64,000 nucleotides of DNA, from contig NZ_CP077800.1 of assembly GCF_019112525.1 (NCBI RefSeq), positions 3,224,001 through 3,288,000 of the forward strand, written 5' to 3'. Of the stretch, positions 35,690 to 44,204 are shown piece after piece; position 1 is the stretch's first letter; the number at the start of each line of letters is the position of its first letter. The stretch is from Modestobacter sp. L9-4. GTDB lineage: Bacteria; Actinomycetota; Actinomycetes; Mycobacteriales; Geodermatophilaceae. A program made the translations under genes and the position numbers. Below the pieces are notes generated by a model. The model saw nothing but the letters and a program-made list of their open reading frames with translations, did no database searches and was not told where the DNA came from.

Positions 35690-36295
35690 ATGACCGCGCC
35701 GACGCGCCTGCCGACCCGCGTGCCGGCCCTGCTGCTGTCGGTGGGAGGCGGGCTCGTCGCCGGGATCGCGGCCAAGGCCGCCGACTTCTCCGGGTGGCAG
35801 TGGGCCGACGACCTCGGGCACTACCCGGCCGCGTGGGTGCTCGTCGTGGCGCTGATCGGGTGGCGGTCGCCGTCGCTGCGGACCGCTGCGGTGCGGTCGG
35901 CCGCCTTCTTCGCCGCGATGAGCGTCGGCTATTACGCCTGGGCCGCCCTGGTGCTCGACCGCGGCTGGGAGCTGCGGGGGCTGGCCGCCTGGCTCGTCCT
36001 GTCGGCGACCGCGGTGGCGGTCACGGGCGCCGCCGGCCACGTCGCCACCCGGCGCACCGGCCGGCTGCTCGGCGCGGTGCTGGCGATGGCCGCCGGCATC
36101 GTCCTCGGCGGCGGGGTGCTGGCCCACCCCGGCGCGCACCCGGTGCAGGCGGTCGTCGACGTCGTCGTCGCCGTCGTGCTGGTCGTCGTCCTGCCGCGGG
36201 ACGGCCGCACCCGGCTGGCGGCGGTCCTGCTCACCGCGCCGCTGACCTGGGTGGCCGCCCAGCTGCTCGACGTCCTGCGGGCGGTGCTGGGCTGA
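35690..36295 (+). CDS. Hypothetical membrane protein (possibly DUF6518 family)
   Basis: A 201-residue protein with about six spans from GVIAAK-type helices to a C-terminal helix. It resembles the actinobacterial DUF6518 group (FFAAMSVGYYAWA), but I am not certain. ATG at 35690 is the only good start after the divergent operator region. A kinase-like gene follows within six bases. Function unknown. Confidence 0.75.
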   Translation: MTAPTRLPTRVPALLLSVGGGLVAGIAAKAADFSGWQWADDLGHYPAAWVLVVALIGWRSPSLRTAAVRSAAFFAAMSVGYYAWAALVLDRGWELRGLAAWLVLSATAVAVTGAAGHVATRRTGRLLGAVLAMAAGIVLGGGVLAHPGAHPVQAVVDVVVAVVLVVVLPRDGRTRLAAVLLTAPLTWVAAQLLDVLRAVLG

Positions 36296-36300
36296 GCGGC

Positions 36301-36795
36301 GTGCTGGTCGTGGTGGGCGGGCTGCCCGGGGTCGGCAAGACGACGGTCGCCCGCGCGGTGGCCGGCCGCACCGGTGCCGCGCACCTGCGGATCGACACCT
36401 TCGAGGTGGCGCTGGTCCGGCTGGGCCTCGTGGCCCCGGGCGAGGTCGGGGCGGAGGGGTACGACCTGGCGCTGGCCGCCGCCGACACCTGCCTCACCGC
36501 CGGCACCGACGTCCTCGTCGACGCGGTGTTCGACGTGGCCGCCGCGCGCCGTCCGTTCCGCGAGCTCGGCGACCGGCACGGTGTCCCGGTGCACTGGCTG
36601 CGGCTGATCTGCACCGACCGCGCCGAGCACCGGCGCCGGGTCACCGGGCGCACCGCCGACCTGGCCGGGCACGTCGTCCCGACGTGGGAGGCGGTGCAGG
36701 CGCGGCGGGCCGACCAGTGGCACGAGCGGCACACCGTCGTCGACACCGCCGCGGGCGACCCGGTGGCCGCCGTGCTCAGCGCGCTGGGTCGCTGA
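36301..36795 (+). CDS. AAA family P-loop kinase-like protein
   Basis: A 164-residue single-domain P-loop protein that begins directly with a Walker A strand, VVVGGLPGVGKTTVA. A DxxR-type element (HLRIDTFEVAL) and DVLVDAVFD follow, and an Arg-rich lid (DRAEHRRRVTGR) is present. It resembles small kinases of the AAA_33/zeta-toxin-like group that phosphorylate small molecules; the substrate is unknown. GTG at 36301. Its 3' end overlaps the convergent DUF1003 gene by 20 bases. Confidence 0.85.
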   Translation: MLVVVGGLPGVGKTTVARAVAGRTGAAHLRIDTFEVALVRLGLVAPGEVGAEGYDLALAAADTCLTAGTDVLVDAVFDVAAARRPFRELGDRHGVPVHWLRLICTDRAEHRRRVTGRTADLAGHVVPTWEAVQARRADQWHERHTVVDTAAGDPVAAVLSALGR

Positions 36796-37327
36796 GCCCG
36801 TCGGCGGTCTCCCGGCGCTTCTTCTTCTTGTTCTTGCGCTCGGCGGCCTCCTCCGAGGTCTCCTCGGGCAGCAGCCGGTTGAGCTCACCGCGGATGAAGT
36901 CACGGGTGGCCAGCTCGCCGACCGCGACGCGCAGCGAGGCGAGCTCGCGGGCCAGGTACTCGGTGTCGGCGCGGGTCTGCACCGCCCGGTTGCGGTCCTC
37001 CTCGGACTGCACCCGGTCGCGGTCGGCCTGCCGGTTCTGCGCCAGCAGGATCAGCGGGGCGGCGTAGGCGGCCTGGGTGGAGAAGGCCAGGTTGAGCAGG
37101 ATGAACGGGTAGGGGTCCCAGCGCAGCTTCACCGCGGCCACGTTCAGCACGATCCAGACGATCACGATGATCGTCTGGACGGCGAGGAAGCGGCCGGTGC
37201 CCAGGAAGCGGGCGATGCCCTCGGCGAACTTGCCGACCGCGTCGGGGTCCAGCTTCAGGAACTGGGCGAAGGACCGGCTGCCCCGGGGCTGGTCGAGGCG
37301 CTGGTCGGCGCGGCGGTCGTCAGCCAC
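36776..37327 (-). CDS. DUF1003 family membrane protein
   Basis: A 183-residue protein with two central spans (TIIVIVWIVLNVAAV and PFILLNLAFSTQAAYAAPLI), a coiled-coil-like acidic region (DRDRVQSEEDRNRAVQ), and a Lys-rich C-terminus (KNKKKKRR). This is the DUF1003 layout; the function is unknown. Its GTG start overlaps the stop of the MgtE-N/CBS gene by eight bases, so the two are coupled. Conserved pairing of these two genes suggests a joint role, perhaps in divalent cation handling. Confidence 0.88.
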   Translation of the reverse strand: MADDRRADQRLDQPRGSRSFAQFLKLDPDAVGKFAEGIARFLGTGRFLAVQTIIVIVWIVLNVAAVKLRWDPYPFILLNLAFSTQAAYAAPLILLAQNRQADRDRVQSEEDRNRAVQTRADTEYLARELASLRVAVGELATRDFIRGELNRLLPEETSEEAAERKNKKKKRRETADGLSDPAR

Positions 37328-38558
37328 GTCGGGCCCGCTCGCGCCAGTCCTCGGGCAGCAGGTGGTCCAGGACGTCGTCCACGCTGACGGCGCCGACGAG
37401 CCGGCCCTGCGGGTCGACGACGGGGGCGGCGACCAGGTTGTAGGTGGCGAAGTAGCGGGTCACCTCGGCCAGCGGGGCCTCCGGGCGCAGCGGCTCGAGG
37501 TCGTCGAGCACACCGCTGACCAGGGTCGACGGTGGCTCGCGCAGCAGCGCCTGGATGTGCGCCAGGCCCAGGTAGCGGCCGGTCGGGGTGGCCGAGGGCG
37601 CGCGGCAGACGTAGACCTGACTGGCGAGCGCGGGGGTGAGCTCGGGGGCGCGCACCCGGGCCAGGGCCTCGGCGATGGTGGCGTCGGGGGTGAGGATGAC
37701 CGGCTCGCTGGTCATGATGCCGCCGGCGGTGTCCTCGGAGTACTTCAGCAGCTGACGGACCGGCTCGGCCTCGTCGGGCTCCATGAGCTCCAACATGCGC
37801 TCGCGGTCGACGTTGGACAGCTCCGACAGCAGGTCTGCTGCGTCGTCGGGGTCCATCTCCTCCAGGACGTCGGCCGCCCGCCGCTCCTCCAGCGTGCCGA
37901 GGATGACGATCTGCTCGGCCTCGGGCAGCTCACCGAGGACGTCGGCCAGCCGCTCGTCGTCCATCGCCTCGGCGACCTCGTGCCGCCGCTTGATCGGCAG
38001 CTCCTGCAGCGCGTGCGCCGCGTCGGCGGCGTTCATCTCGCGGTAGGTGGCGATGAGCGTCTCCGCGCTCTGCCCGGTCTCGGGCAGGGCCAGCCCGCTG
38101 ACCTCGTCCCAGGACACCTGGTGCAGCTGGCCGCGCCGGCGGAAGCCGCCGGGCTCCTGCACGGCGAGCCGGGACAGCACCCAGTCACCGGTGCGGGTCT
38201 GCTCCACGGCGGCGTCGACGACCACGGCCGGCCGCTCGGGCTCGCTCATGGTGACCCGGCGGTCCAGCAGCTCGCCGAGCACGAGCGTCTCGCCGGCCCG
38301 CTGCTCGAAGCGCTTGAGGTTCAGCGTGCCGGAGGACAGCCGCACCGAAGAGGCGTCCAGCCCGGTCACGCGGCCCATCGGGCAGAAGATCCGGCGCCGG
38401 GCGACGACCTCGATGATCAGCCCGAGCACGCGCGGCGTCGCGGTGCCGACGCGGAGCGCGACGAGCACGTCGCGCACCTTCCCGACCCGGTCGCCGTTGG
38501 GGTCGAAGACGGTCAACCCGGCCATCCGGGAGACATAAGCCCTCGTCACCGTGGTCAC
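37320..38558 (-). CDS. MgtE N-terminal and CBS domain protein without channel
   Basis: A 412-residue soluble protein. The N-terminal PRC-barrel-like part (GDRVGKVRDVLV) is followed by an MgtE intracellular N-domain with helical repeats rich in EEMDPDDAADLL (about 160-270) and two CBS domains (from TAGGIMTSEPVILTP to the end). There are no membrane spans, so it has the sensor half of the MgtE magnesium channel but not the channel. It corresponds to mycobacterial Rv1232c. A Mg2+- or nucleotide-sensing regulatory role is inferred. GTG at 38558 is used; ATG 11 codons later is possible. Confidence 0.9.
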   Translation of the reverse strand: MTTVTRAYVSRMAGLTVFDPNGDRVGKVRDVLVALRVGTATPRVLGLIIEVVARRRIFCPMGRVTGLDASSVRLSSGTLNLKRFEQRAGETLVLGELLDRRVTMSEPERPAVVVDAAVEQTRTGDWVLSRLAVQEPGGFRRRGQLHQVSWDEVSGLALPETGQSAETLIATYREMNAADAAHALQELPIKRRHEVAEAMDDERLADVLGELPEAEQIVILGTLEERRAADVLEEMDPDDAADLLSELSNVDRERMLELMEPDEAEPVRQLLKYSEDTAGGIMTSEPVILTPDATIAEALARVRAPELTPALASQVYVCRAPSATPTGRYLGLAHIQALLREPPSTLVSGVLDDLEPLRPEAPLAEVTRYFATYNLVAAPVVDPQGRLVGAVSVDDVLDHLLPEDWRERARRG

Positions 38559-38583
38559 GAGTGGTGAGGCTACCGTCGCGGAC

Positions 38584-39465
38584 GTGAGCGCCCCGGCACC
38601 CGACCAGCTGGACTACGAGGTCGTGGACGTGTTCGCGCCGCGACCCTTCAGCGGCAACCAGCTCGCGGTGGTGCTGCACGCCGACCACCTGGACACCGAG
38701 CAGTGCCAGACGCTGGCCGCCGAGTTCGGGTACTCGGAGTCGACCTTCGTCAGCGCGCCCACCACGCCGGGCGCGGACTACCGGGTGCGGATCTTCACCC
38801 CGCGCACCGAGCTGCCCTTCGCCGGGCACCCCTCGGTCGGCACCGCGCACACCCTCGTCCGGCTCGGTCGGCTGCCCGCCGGGGTGGTGCGCCAGGAGTG
38901 CGGCGCGGGCGTGGTCGAGGTCGACGTGGACGACGAGGGCGCCCGGCTGGCCGGCGGGTCGGTGTCGCTGCGGCCGGGCCCCGACGCAGCCGTGCTCGCC
39001 GCGGCGCTCGGGCTGGACGCCGCGGACCTCACCGGCCGCCCGGTCCACCTGGTGGGCTGCGGCATCGACTTCGCCCAGCTCGAGGTGCACCCCGGTGCGC
39101 TCGACCGCGCCGTCCCCGACCCGGCGGCGCTCGAGGCGCTGCTGCCCGGGGTGCAGGGCGGGGTGTCCGTGCTGGCCTGGGACGCCGCCACCGGCGAGGG
39201 CACCGTGCGGGTGTTCGCCGACGGCCTGGACTACGCGGAGGACCCGGCCACCGGCTCGGCCGCGCTGGGCACCGGCATCTGGCTGGCCGCCGTGGGGCTG
39301 GCCGGCGAGGGCGTCACCGAGTATCGGCTGGCCCAGGGCGCGGCCGTCGGGCGGCCCTCGGTGCTGTCCGGCCGGGTCCGCGTGGCCGGGGGCGAGGTCG
39401 CGGAGGTGAGCGTGGCCGGCGCCGTGCGGCCCGTCGCGAGCGGCCGCATCCGGGTCCCCGCGTGA
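38584..39465 (+). CDS. PhzF family isomerase/epimerase-like protein
   Basis: A 293-residue protein of the PhzF/diaminopimelate-epimerase fold. The catalytic glutamate lies in GYSESTFV, and the conserved motifs ELPFAGHPSVGTAH and EDPATGSAA are present. PhzF isomerises a phenazine intermediate, but most members lie outside phenazine clusters and have unknown substrates. No other phenazine gene is nearby. GTG at 38584 lacks a ribosome site and has TACCGT seven bases upstream, a leaderless pattern. Coupled to the next gene by GTGA. Confidence 0.9.
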   Translation: MSAPAPDQLDYEVVDVFAPRPFSGNQLAVVLHADHLDTEQCQTLAAEFGYSESTFVSAPTTPGADYRVRIFTPRTELPFAGHPSVGTAHTLVRLGRLPAGVVRQECGAGVVEVDVDDEGARLAGGSVSLRPGPDAAVLAAALGLDAADLTGRPVHLVGCGIDFAQLEVHPGALDRAVPDPAALEALLPGVQGGVSVLAWDAATGEGTVRVFADGLDYAEDPATGSAALGTGIWLAAVGLAGEGVTEYRLAQGAAVGRPSVLSGRVRVAGGEVAEVSVAGAVRPVASGRIRVPA

Positions 39466-40409
39466 GCGAGCCGGCGGCCACGCTGCAGCAGAACCGGCCG
39501 GCGCAGGCCTGGGCGGTGCACCGGCCCGGTGGCCGCGACGTCGCGCTGATGGCCGTGGCGGTCGTCGGCGTCTCCTTCTCCGGACCGCTGACCGCGCTGG
39601 TGGCCACCTCGTTCCTGGCGATCGCCTTCTGGCGCAACGCCGCCGGCGCGGCCCTGCTGCTGCCGGTGCTGCTGCTGCGCGAGCGGTCGACGCTCACCGG
39701 GCTGCGTGCGCGGCAGCTCACCAGCTCGGTGGTCGCGGGGCTGTTCCTGGCCGCGCACTTCGCCGCCTGGCTGCCCAGCCTGTCGATGACCACGGTCGCG
39801 GCGTCCACCGCGCTGGTCACCACGACCCCGATCTGGACGGCGCTGGCTGCCCGGTTCTCCGGGGTCCACCTGCCCGCCGCCGTCTGGTGGGGGCTGGGCC
39901 TGGCGGTGTTCGGAGCGGCGCTGATCGCCGGGGTGGACGTCACGGTGTCCTGGCGGGCGCTGGCCGGCGACGGGCTGGCGCTGCTCGGGGCGATCTGCGC
40001 CGGTGGCTACATGCTGGCCGGGGCACGGGCCCGCCAGCGGCTGAGCACCTCGGCCTACGCGGTGGTCTGCTACTCGACCTGCGCGGTGGCCCTCGCCGTC
40101 GCCGCGGTCGTGGCCGACGTCCCGCTGACCGGGTTCAGCGCCCGCGACTGGTGGCTGATCGCGGCGATCACCTTCTGCGCCCAGCTGCTCGGGCACACGC
40201 TGCTGAACCTGGTGCTGTCCACGGTCGGGCCGACGGTGGTGGGGCTGGCGATCCTGCTCGAGGTGCCGGGTGCGCTGCTGGTCGCGCTGGTGCTGCTGGA
40301 CCAGGTGCCGCCGCTGCTCGCGGTGCCCGGGATGGTCGCCGTCGTGATCGGGGTGGCGCTCGTGGTGCGCGCCGGCCGTCCGTCCCCGGTGGTCGAGCCC
40401 GTCACCTGA
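39462..40409 (+). CDS. EamA family (DMT superfamily) transporter
   Basis: A 315-residue protein with ten predicted spans in two EamA repeats; FWRNAAGAALLLPVLLL marks the first and LLGHTLLNLVLSTVGPTVVG the second. DMT transporters of this type export metabolites or amino acids. It is translationally coupled to the PhzF-like gene, so it may export a product or substrate of that enzyme. Confidence 0.9.
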   Translation: MSEPAATLQQNRPAQAWAVHRPGGRDVALMAVAVVGVSFSGPLTALVATSFLAIAFWRNAAGAALLLPVLLLRERSTLTGLRARQLTSSVVAGLFLAAHFAAWLPSLSMTTVAASTALVTTTPIWTALAARFSGVHLPAAVWWGLGLAVFGAALIAGVDVTVSWRALAGDGLALLGAICAGGYMLAGARARQRLSTSAYAVVCYSTCAVALAVAAVVADVPLTGFSARDWWLIAAITFCAQLLGHTLLNLVLSTVGPTVVGLAILLEVPGALLVALVLLDQVPPLLAVPGMVAVVIGVALVVRAGRPSPVVEPVT

Positions 40410-40486
40410 GCGGGGCACTCCGGTGACGTGGCGGTCGGGGACGTCGAGACGACGGGACCCACTCGACGTCGGGGCAGGATGGGGCC

Positions 40487-40705
40487 GTGAAGCGCGTCGC
40501 CGTCAGGCCCGTCCCGCTCAGGTTGGTCCTCCTCTTCGGCGTCCTGGTGTTCGTCCTCAACGTCCTCGTGAACCGCTTCCTGTTCGGAGACGGCTTCGAC
40601 TGGGTCAAGGCAGCCGTCGTGACGGTGCTGACGTCGGCCTTCGTGGCGGTGTTCGGCGGGCCCGAGCGGCCGCGGTCGCGTGAGGAGGGCAGCGACGTCC
40701 GCTGA
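40487..40705 (+). CDS. Small membrane protein, 72 residues
   Basis: Two predicted spans (LRLVLLFGVLVFVLNVLV and AAVVTVLTSAFVAVFGG) with a charged C-terminus. GTG at 40487 follows CAGGAT by six bases, again suggesting leaderless translation. No family recognised. It stands alone between the transporter and a convergent DUF4190 gene. Confidence 0.65.
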   Translation: MKRVAVRPVPLRLVLLFGVLVFVLNVLVNRFLFGDGFDWVKAAVVTVLTSAFVAVFGGPERPRSREEGSDVR

Positions 40706-40769
40706 CCTCCGGGACCTGGTCGCCGGTCGCCCGAGACGTCCCGAGTGACATTGGCCGGCGGACGGCAGG

Positions 40770-41204
40770 TCAGCCCAGCGAGCCGTTCGCGATGGCCGAC
40801 AGCGCCACCACCCAGATCACGATCCCGATCAGCAGCAGCGTGCTGACGACGCCGCCGAGGACGACCGCCGCCAGCGCGAGCCCGTCGCCGCCCTCGCCGG
40901 TCTGCCGGATCTGCTTGCGCGCGACGATCCCGAGCCCCAGGCCGACCGGCGCCAGCACGCCGAAGAAGCACAGGACGAGCGCGATCGGTGCCAGCTGGTT
41001 GGTCGGCCGCCGCCAGCCGTAGCCGGGCGGCGGGCCCCAACTCTGCTGCGGGCCCCAGCTGGGCTGCGGTCCCCAGCCCGGCGGCGGCGGACCCCAGGAC
41101 GGCGGCGGGCCGGCGCTCCACGACGGGTCCGTGCGGCGGGTGTCGTCGGGGCTCATGCCCGCGCTCCACGACGGGTCCGTGCGGCGGGTGTCGTCGGGGC
41201 TCAT
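40770..41204 (-). CDS. DUF4190 domain membrane protein with duplicated N-terminus
   Basis: A 144-residue protein. After two copies of MSPDDTRRTDPSWSAG, a Pro/Gly/Trp-rich region (WGPPPPGWGPQPSWGPQ) leads to two spans with the loop ARKQIRQTGEGGDGLALA, the DUF4190 core. The N-terminus is a tandem duplication that includes the start codon, giving two in-frame ATGs (41204 and 41156). GAGGAGAGGA precedes the outer one. Function unknown; such proteins are common small actinobacterial membrane proteins. Confidence 0.85.
   Translation of the reverse strand: MSPDDTRRTDPSWSAGMSPDDTRRTDPSWSAGPPPSWGPPPPGWGPQPSWGPQQSWGPPPGYGWRRPTNQLAPIALVLCFFGVLAPVGLGLGIVARKQIRQTGEGGDGLALAAVVLGGVVSTLLLIGIVIWVVALSAIANGSLG
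41109..41204 (-). repeat. 48-base tandem duplication covering a start codon
   Basis: Two direct copies (41109-41156 and 41157-41204) with 47 of 48 bases identical, each coding for MSPDDTRRTDPSWSAG. Being a multiple of three, it keeps the frame. Confidence 0.92.
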
Positions 41205-41247
41205 GCCGTCCTCTCCTCGCCGTCGGTCGGCCCGGCCAGTGTGCCGG

Positions 41248-42033
41248 TCAGCCGCCGATCGCCGCGGCAGGCAGCGCGGACATGCGGGAGGCGATCGCCC
41301 GGCCGGCTGCGGTGGTGGTGTCCGGGTCGTCGCCGATCAGCACCGACAGCACCGAGCCGACCGCCTGGGCGACGACGACCTGCACGGTGCCGTCGGCCAG
41401 CTGGTACTGGAACACGACGCTCATCTCGGCCAGGCCGTCGGCGCTGGGTGCAGGCTGGAAGGTGTACGTGTCGGGCGGGCAGCTGCTGAAGGCGGCCACC
41501 AGCTCCCGGACGGCGCTGCTCGCGGAGTCGGCGGAGTCGTAGGCGATCGCCTCCGAGGACAGCTGCGCGGCACCGGCCGGGTCGACCGCGACCACCGGCT
41601 GCTTGCTCGTGCGGTGCGCCTCGGAGCCGAACTTCTTGTCGCAGATGCCGTCGAGGCTCGGGTTGTCGGCGATGGCCGCGCCCTCGCCCAGCGGGTTGGC
41701 CTGCACGGCCCAGCCGGCGGGCAGGTCGCTGGCCCGCAGCGCGATGGCCACCGCGGCCTCCGCCGGGTCCCGCACCGTCGCCGGGTCCGCGGCCGCGGAG
41801 GCGGCCTCTGCGGCGTCGGCGTTCCCGGGTTCGGTCCGGCCGGCGGCGGTGGAGCCGGCAGTCGGCCCGGCGGTCGGTCCCGCGGTCGGCCCGGCCGAGG
41901 CGGCGGACGACGAGGGCGCTGACGACGAGGGCGCGGACGTCGAGGCGGCGGCCGCCGGGGTGTCGTCGGATCCGCTGCAGCCGGCCAGCGCCAACGCGGC
42001 CGCGACGGCCAGGGGGACCAGGGAGCGCCTCAC
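41248..42033 (-). CDS. Hypothetical lipoprotein
   Basis: A 261-residue exported lipoprotein with lipobox LAGC (Cys19), a low-complexity Ser/Ala/Pro linker with four GPTAGPTAG-like repeats, and a folded C-terminal domain of about 170 residues. That domain has two cysteines (DGICDKKF and SSCPPDT) that could form a disulfide and resembles extracellular sensor-like domains of actinobacterial lipoproteins, but I cannot name the family. GTG at 42033. Confidence 0.8.
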   Translation of the reverse strand: MRRSLVPLAVAAALALAGCSGSDDTPAAAASTSAPSSSAPSSSAASAGPTAGPTAGPTAGSTAAGRTEPGNADAAEAASAAADPATVRDPAEAAVAIALRASDLPAGWAVQANPLGEGAAIADNPSLDGICDKKFGSEAHRTSKQPVVAVDPAGAAQLSSEAIAYDSADSASSAVRELVAAFSSCPPDTYTFQPAPSADGLAEMSVVFQYQLADGTVQVVVAQAVGSVLSVLIGDDPDTTTAAGRAIASRMSALPAAAIGG

Positions 42034-42090
42034 CCCGCCGACGGTAGCCCCGGGGCCTGTGCCGCCGGCCCGCCCACCCAGGTCCGGCGA

Positions 42091-42128
42091 CGGTCGGGAC
42101 CTGCCTCAGGTGGCGCAGGTCCCGACCG
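42091..42128 (-). terminator. Terminator of the GT2-GT39 operon
   Basis: Fourteen-base perfect stem CGGTCGGGACCTGC/GCAGGTCCCGACCG with a ten-base loop, just after the GT39 stop on the minus strand. Confidence 0.75.
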
Positions 42129-42140
42129 TCCGGAGGGTGG

Positions 42141-44204
42141 TCAGCCGACCGGCTGGGTGAGGTCGTAGAGCGTGACCCCGTCGACGGTCCGGGCGGTGAA
42201 CGTCGCGGCCACCCAGGCGGCGATGTCGGCCGAGGCGCTGCTGCCGCTGGTGCTGCGCAGCCCGCCCCCCGCGATGAAGAAGTGCACCTGCCGGTCGGCG
42301 ACGAGGGCCTGGAACTGCGCGAGCGTGGGGGAGGGGTCGCTGCCGTTGAAGCCGCCGACCGGCATCACCGGCAGCTGGGTGGCCAGCTGGTAACCGGCGG
42401 CGCTGTTGGACCCGACGGCCGCGGCGGCCCACCGGTAGGCGCCCGCGTCCTGGGAGAGCGCCGCGACGACCTGGGCGCTGGGGTCGGCGGCGTCGAGCAG
42501 CCCGCCCATGGCGCCCCCCGCCCGTCCGGCCCGGGTCCCCGTCGTCCCGCCGGTGGTCGGGACCTGGCCGGCCGCGGGCTGTCCGGTCGGGGGCTGCCCA
42601 CGGAAGCCGCCACCGTTCCGCGGGGTCCCACCGCCGGGGAAGCCACGGCCGGCGCCGAAGCCGGTGCCGCCGCTGACGGTCGGGCCCGCCGAGGGGATCG
42701 AGCCGGTGTGCGCCTTGCCGGCGGTCTCCGCCGCGTACGCGGCCGGGCCGCCGAGCGAGGCCAGGACGCCGACCGCCAGCACGGTGGCCGCGACCAGCCG
42801 GCCGGCACGGTGGGCGACGAGCAGCCCGAGCGCGGCGAGCAGGCCCGCGACCAGCACGACCCAGCGCAGCCAGGGCAGGAAGTCCGCCGAGCGGCCGAGC
42901 AGCACGAACGACGTCCCGGCCGTGGCGAGCAGGGTCAGGGCGAGCACGATGCGCGCCCACGCCGTCCCGCGGCGCTGCCACAGCAGCCCGCCGCCGATGC
43001 CGACCAGCGCCGCGACCGCCGGGGCCAGGGCGACGGTGTAGTAGGCGTGGAAGATGCCGGCCATCAGGCTGAAGGTGAGCCCGGTGACGACCAGCCAGCT
43101 GCCCCAGGTGAGCAGTGCGGCGCGGCGGACGTCGGTGCGCGGGGCCCGGCCCAGCGCGACCAGCCCGGCCACCAGCAGGGCCAGCGCGGCCGGGAGCAAC
43201 CAGGCGATCTGGCCGCCGACCTCGGCGCTGAACAGCCGGGTCAGCCCGGTCGCGCCCCAGTTGCCGCCGCCGGTCCGGCCGCCACCGCCGCCGCCCACGC
43301 TGCCGGTCTCGTCGCCGGTGAGGCGGCCCAGGCCGTTGTAGCCCCAGATCAGCTCCCAGACCGAGTTGGTCTGCGAGCCGCCGATGTAGGGCCGCCACGA
43401 CGCCGGCACCAGCTCCACGATCGCCACCCACCAGCCGGCGGACACCAGCAGCGCCCCGCCCGCGGCGAGCACGTGGGCGAAGCGGCGGCCCAGCGTGGTC
43501 GGTGCGGCGACCAGGTAGACCAGCGCGAACCCGGGGACGACGAGCATCGCCTGCAGCGTCTTGGTCAGGAACGCGAACCCGATCAGGACGCCGACGCCCA
43601 CCATCCAGCGCAGGCTCGCCGTCTCCAGCGCGCGGGTGGTGGCGTAGGCGGCCAGCGTCATCAGCAGCACGAGCAGGGCGTCGGGGTTGTCGAAGCGGAA
43701 CATCAGCACCGCGACGGGGGTCAGCGCCATCGCCGTCCCGGCCAGCAGACCGGCGCCGGGGCCCACCACCCGGCGCACGGCCAGGTACACGACCCCCACG
43801 GTGGCCACGCCCATCAGCGCCTGCGGCACCAGCAGCGCCCAGGAGTTCAGCCCGAACAGCCGCACCGAGGCCTCCATGACCCACAGCGAGGCCGGGGGCT
43901 TGTCGACGGTGATCGAGTTCGCCGCGTCCGAGGAGCCGTAGAAGAAGGCCTCCCAGCTCTGCGACCCGGCCTGCACGGCCGCGGCGTAGAAGGCGTTGGC
44001 CCAGCCGGAGGCGGCCAGGTCCCACAGGTACAGCAGCCCGGTCGCGCCCAGCAGGCCGAGCAGCGCCGGCCGCACCCACGACGGGTCGTCGTCCCGGCCG
44101 CGCACCAGCCGGCGGGCGCGGGAGCTGCGGGCCGACGTCGGCGCGGCGCCCGGCTCCGGCGGGGGCGCCGGGGAGAAGGCGGGGGTGTCGAGGGCGGTGC
44201 TCAT
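42141..44204 (-). CDS. ArnT-like GT39 family glycosyltransferase
   Basis: A 687-residue membrane protein with about 11-12 spans. The first exterior loop has the ArnT/PMT-type Asp (TVDKPPASLWVM), and RFDNPDALLVLLM is also typical. A Gly-rich region (GGGGGG about 310) and a large Gly/Pro-rich insert (about 500-560) precede a C-terminal exterior domain. These enzymes take a sugar from a polyprenyl-phosphate carrier and attach it to a lipid, polymer or protein outside the cell. It is coupled (TGATG) to a GT2/GtrA protein that could make the polyprenyl-phosphate sugar, forming a two-gene glycosylation unit. Confidence 0.9.
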   Translation of the reverse strand: MSTALDTPAFSPAPPPEPGAAPTSARSSRARRLVRGRDDDPSWVRPALLGLLGATGLLYLWDLAASGWANAFYAAAVQAGSQSWEAFFYGSSDAANSITVDKPPASLWVMEASVRLFGLNSWALLVPQALMGVATVGVVYLAVRRVVGPGAGLLAGTAMALTPVAVLMFRFDNPDALLVLLMTLAAYATTRALETASLRWMVGVGVLIGFAFLTKTLQAMLVVPGFALVYLVAAPTTLGRRFAHVLAAGGALLVSAGWWVAIVELVPASWRPYIGGSQTNSVWELIWGYNGLGRLTGDETGSVGGGGGGRTGGGNWGATGLTRLFSAEVGGQIAWLLPAALALLVAGLVALGRAPRTDVRRAALLTWGSWLVVTGLTFSLMAGIFHAYYTVALAPAVAALVGIGGGLLWQRRGTAWARIVLALTLLATAGTSFVLLGRSADFLPWLRWVVLVAGLLAALGLLVAHRAGRLVAATVLAVGVLASLGGPAAYAAETAGKAHTGSIPSAGPTVSGGTGFGAGRGFPGGGTPRNGGGFRGQPPTGQPAAGQVPTTGGTTGTRAGRAGGAMGGLLDAADPSAQVVAALSQDAGAYRWAAAAVGSNSAAGYQLATQLPVMPVGGFNGSDPSPTLAQFQALVADRQVHFFIAGGGLRSTSGSSASADIAAWVAATFTARTVDGVTLYDLTQPVG

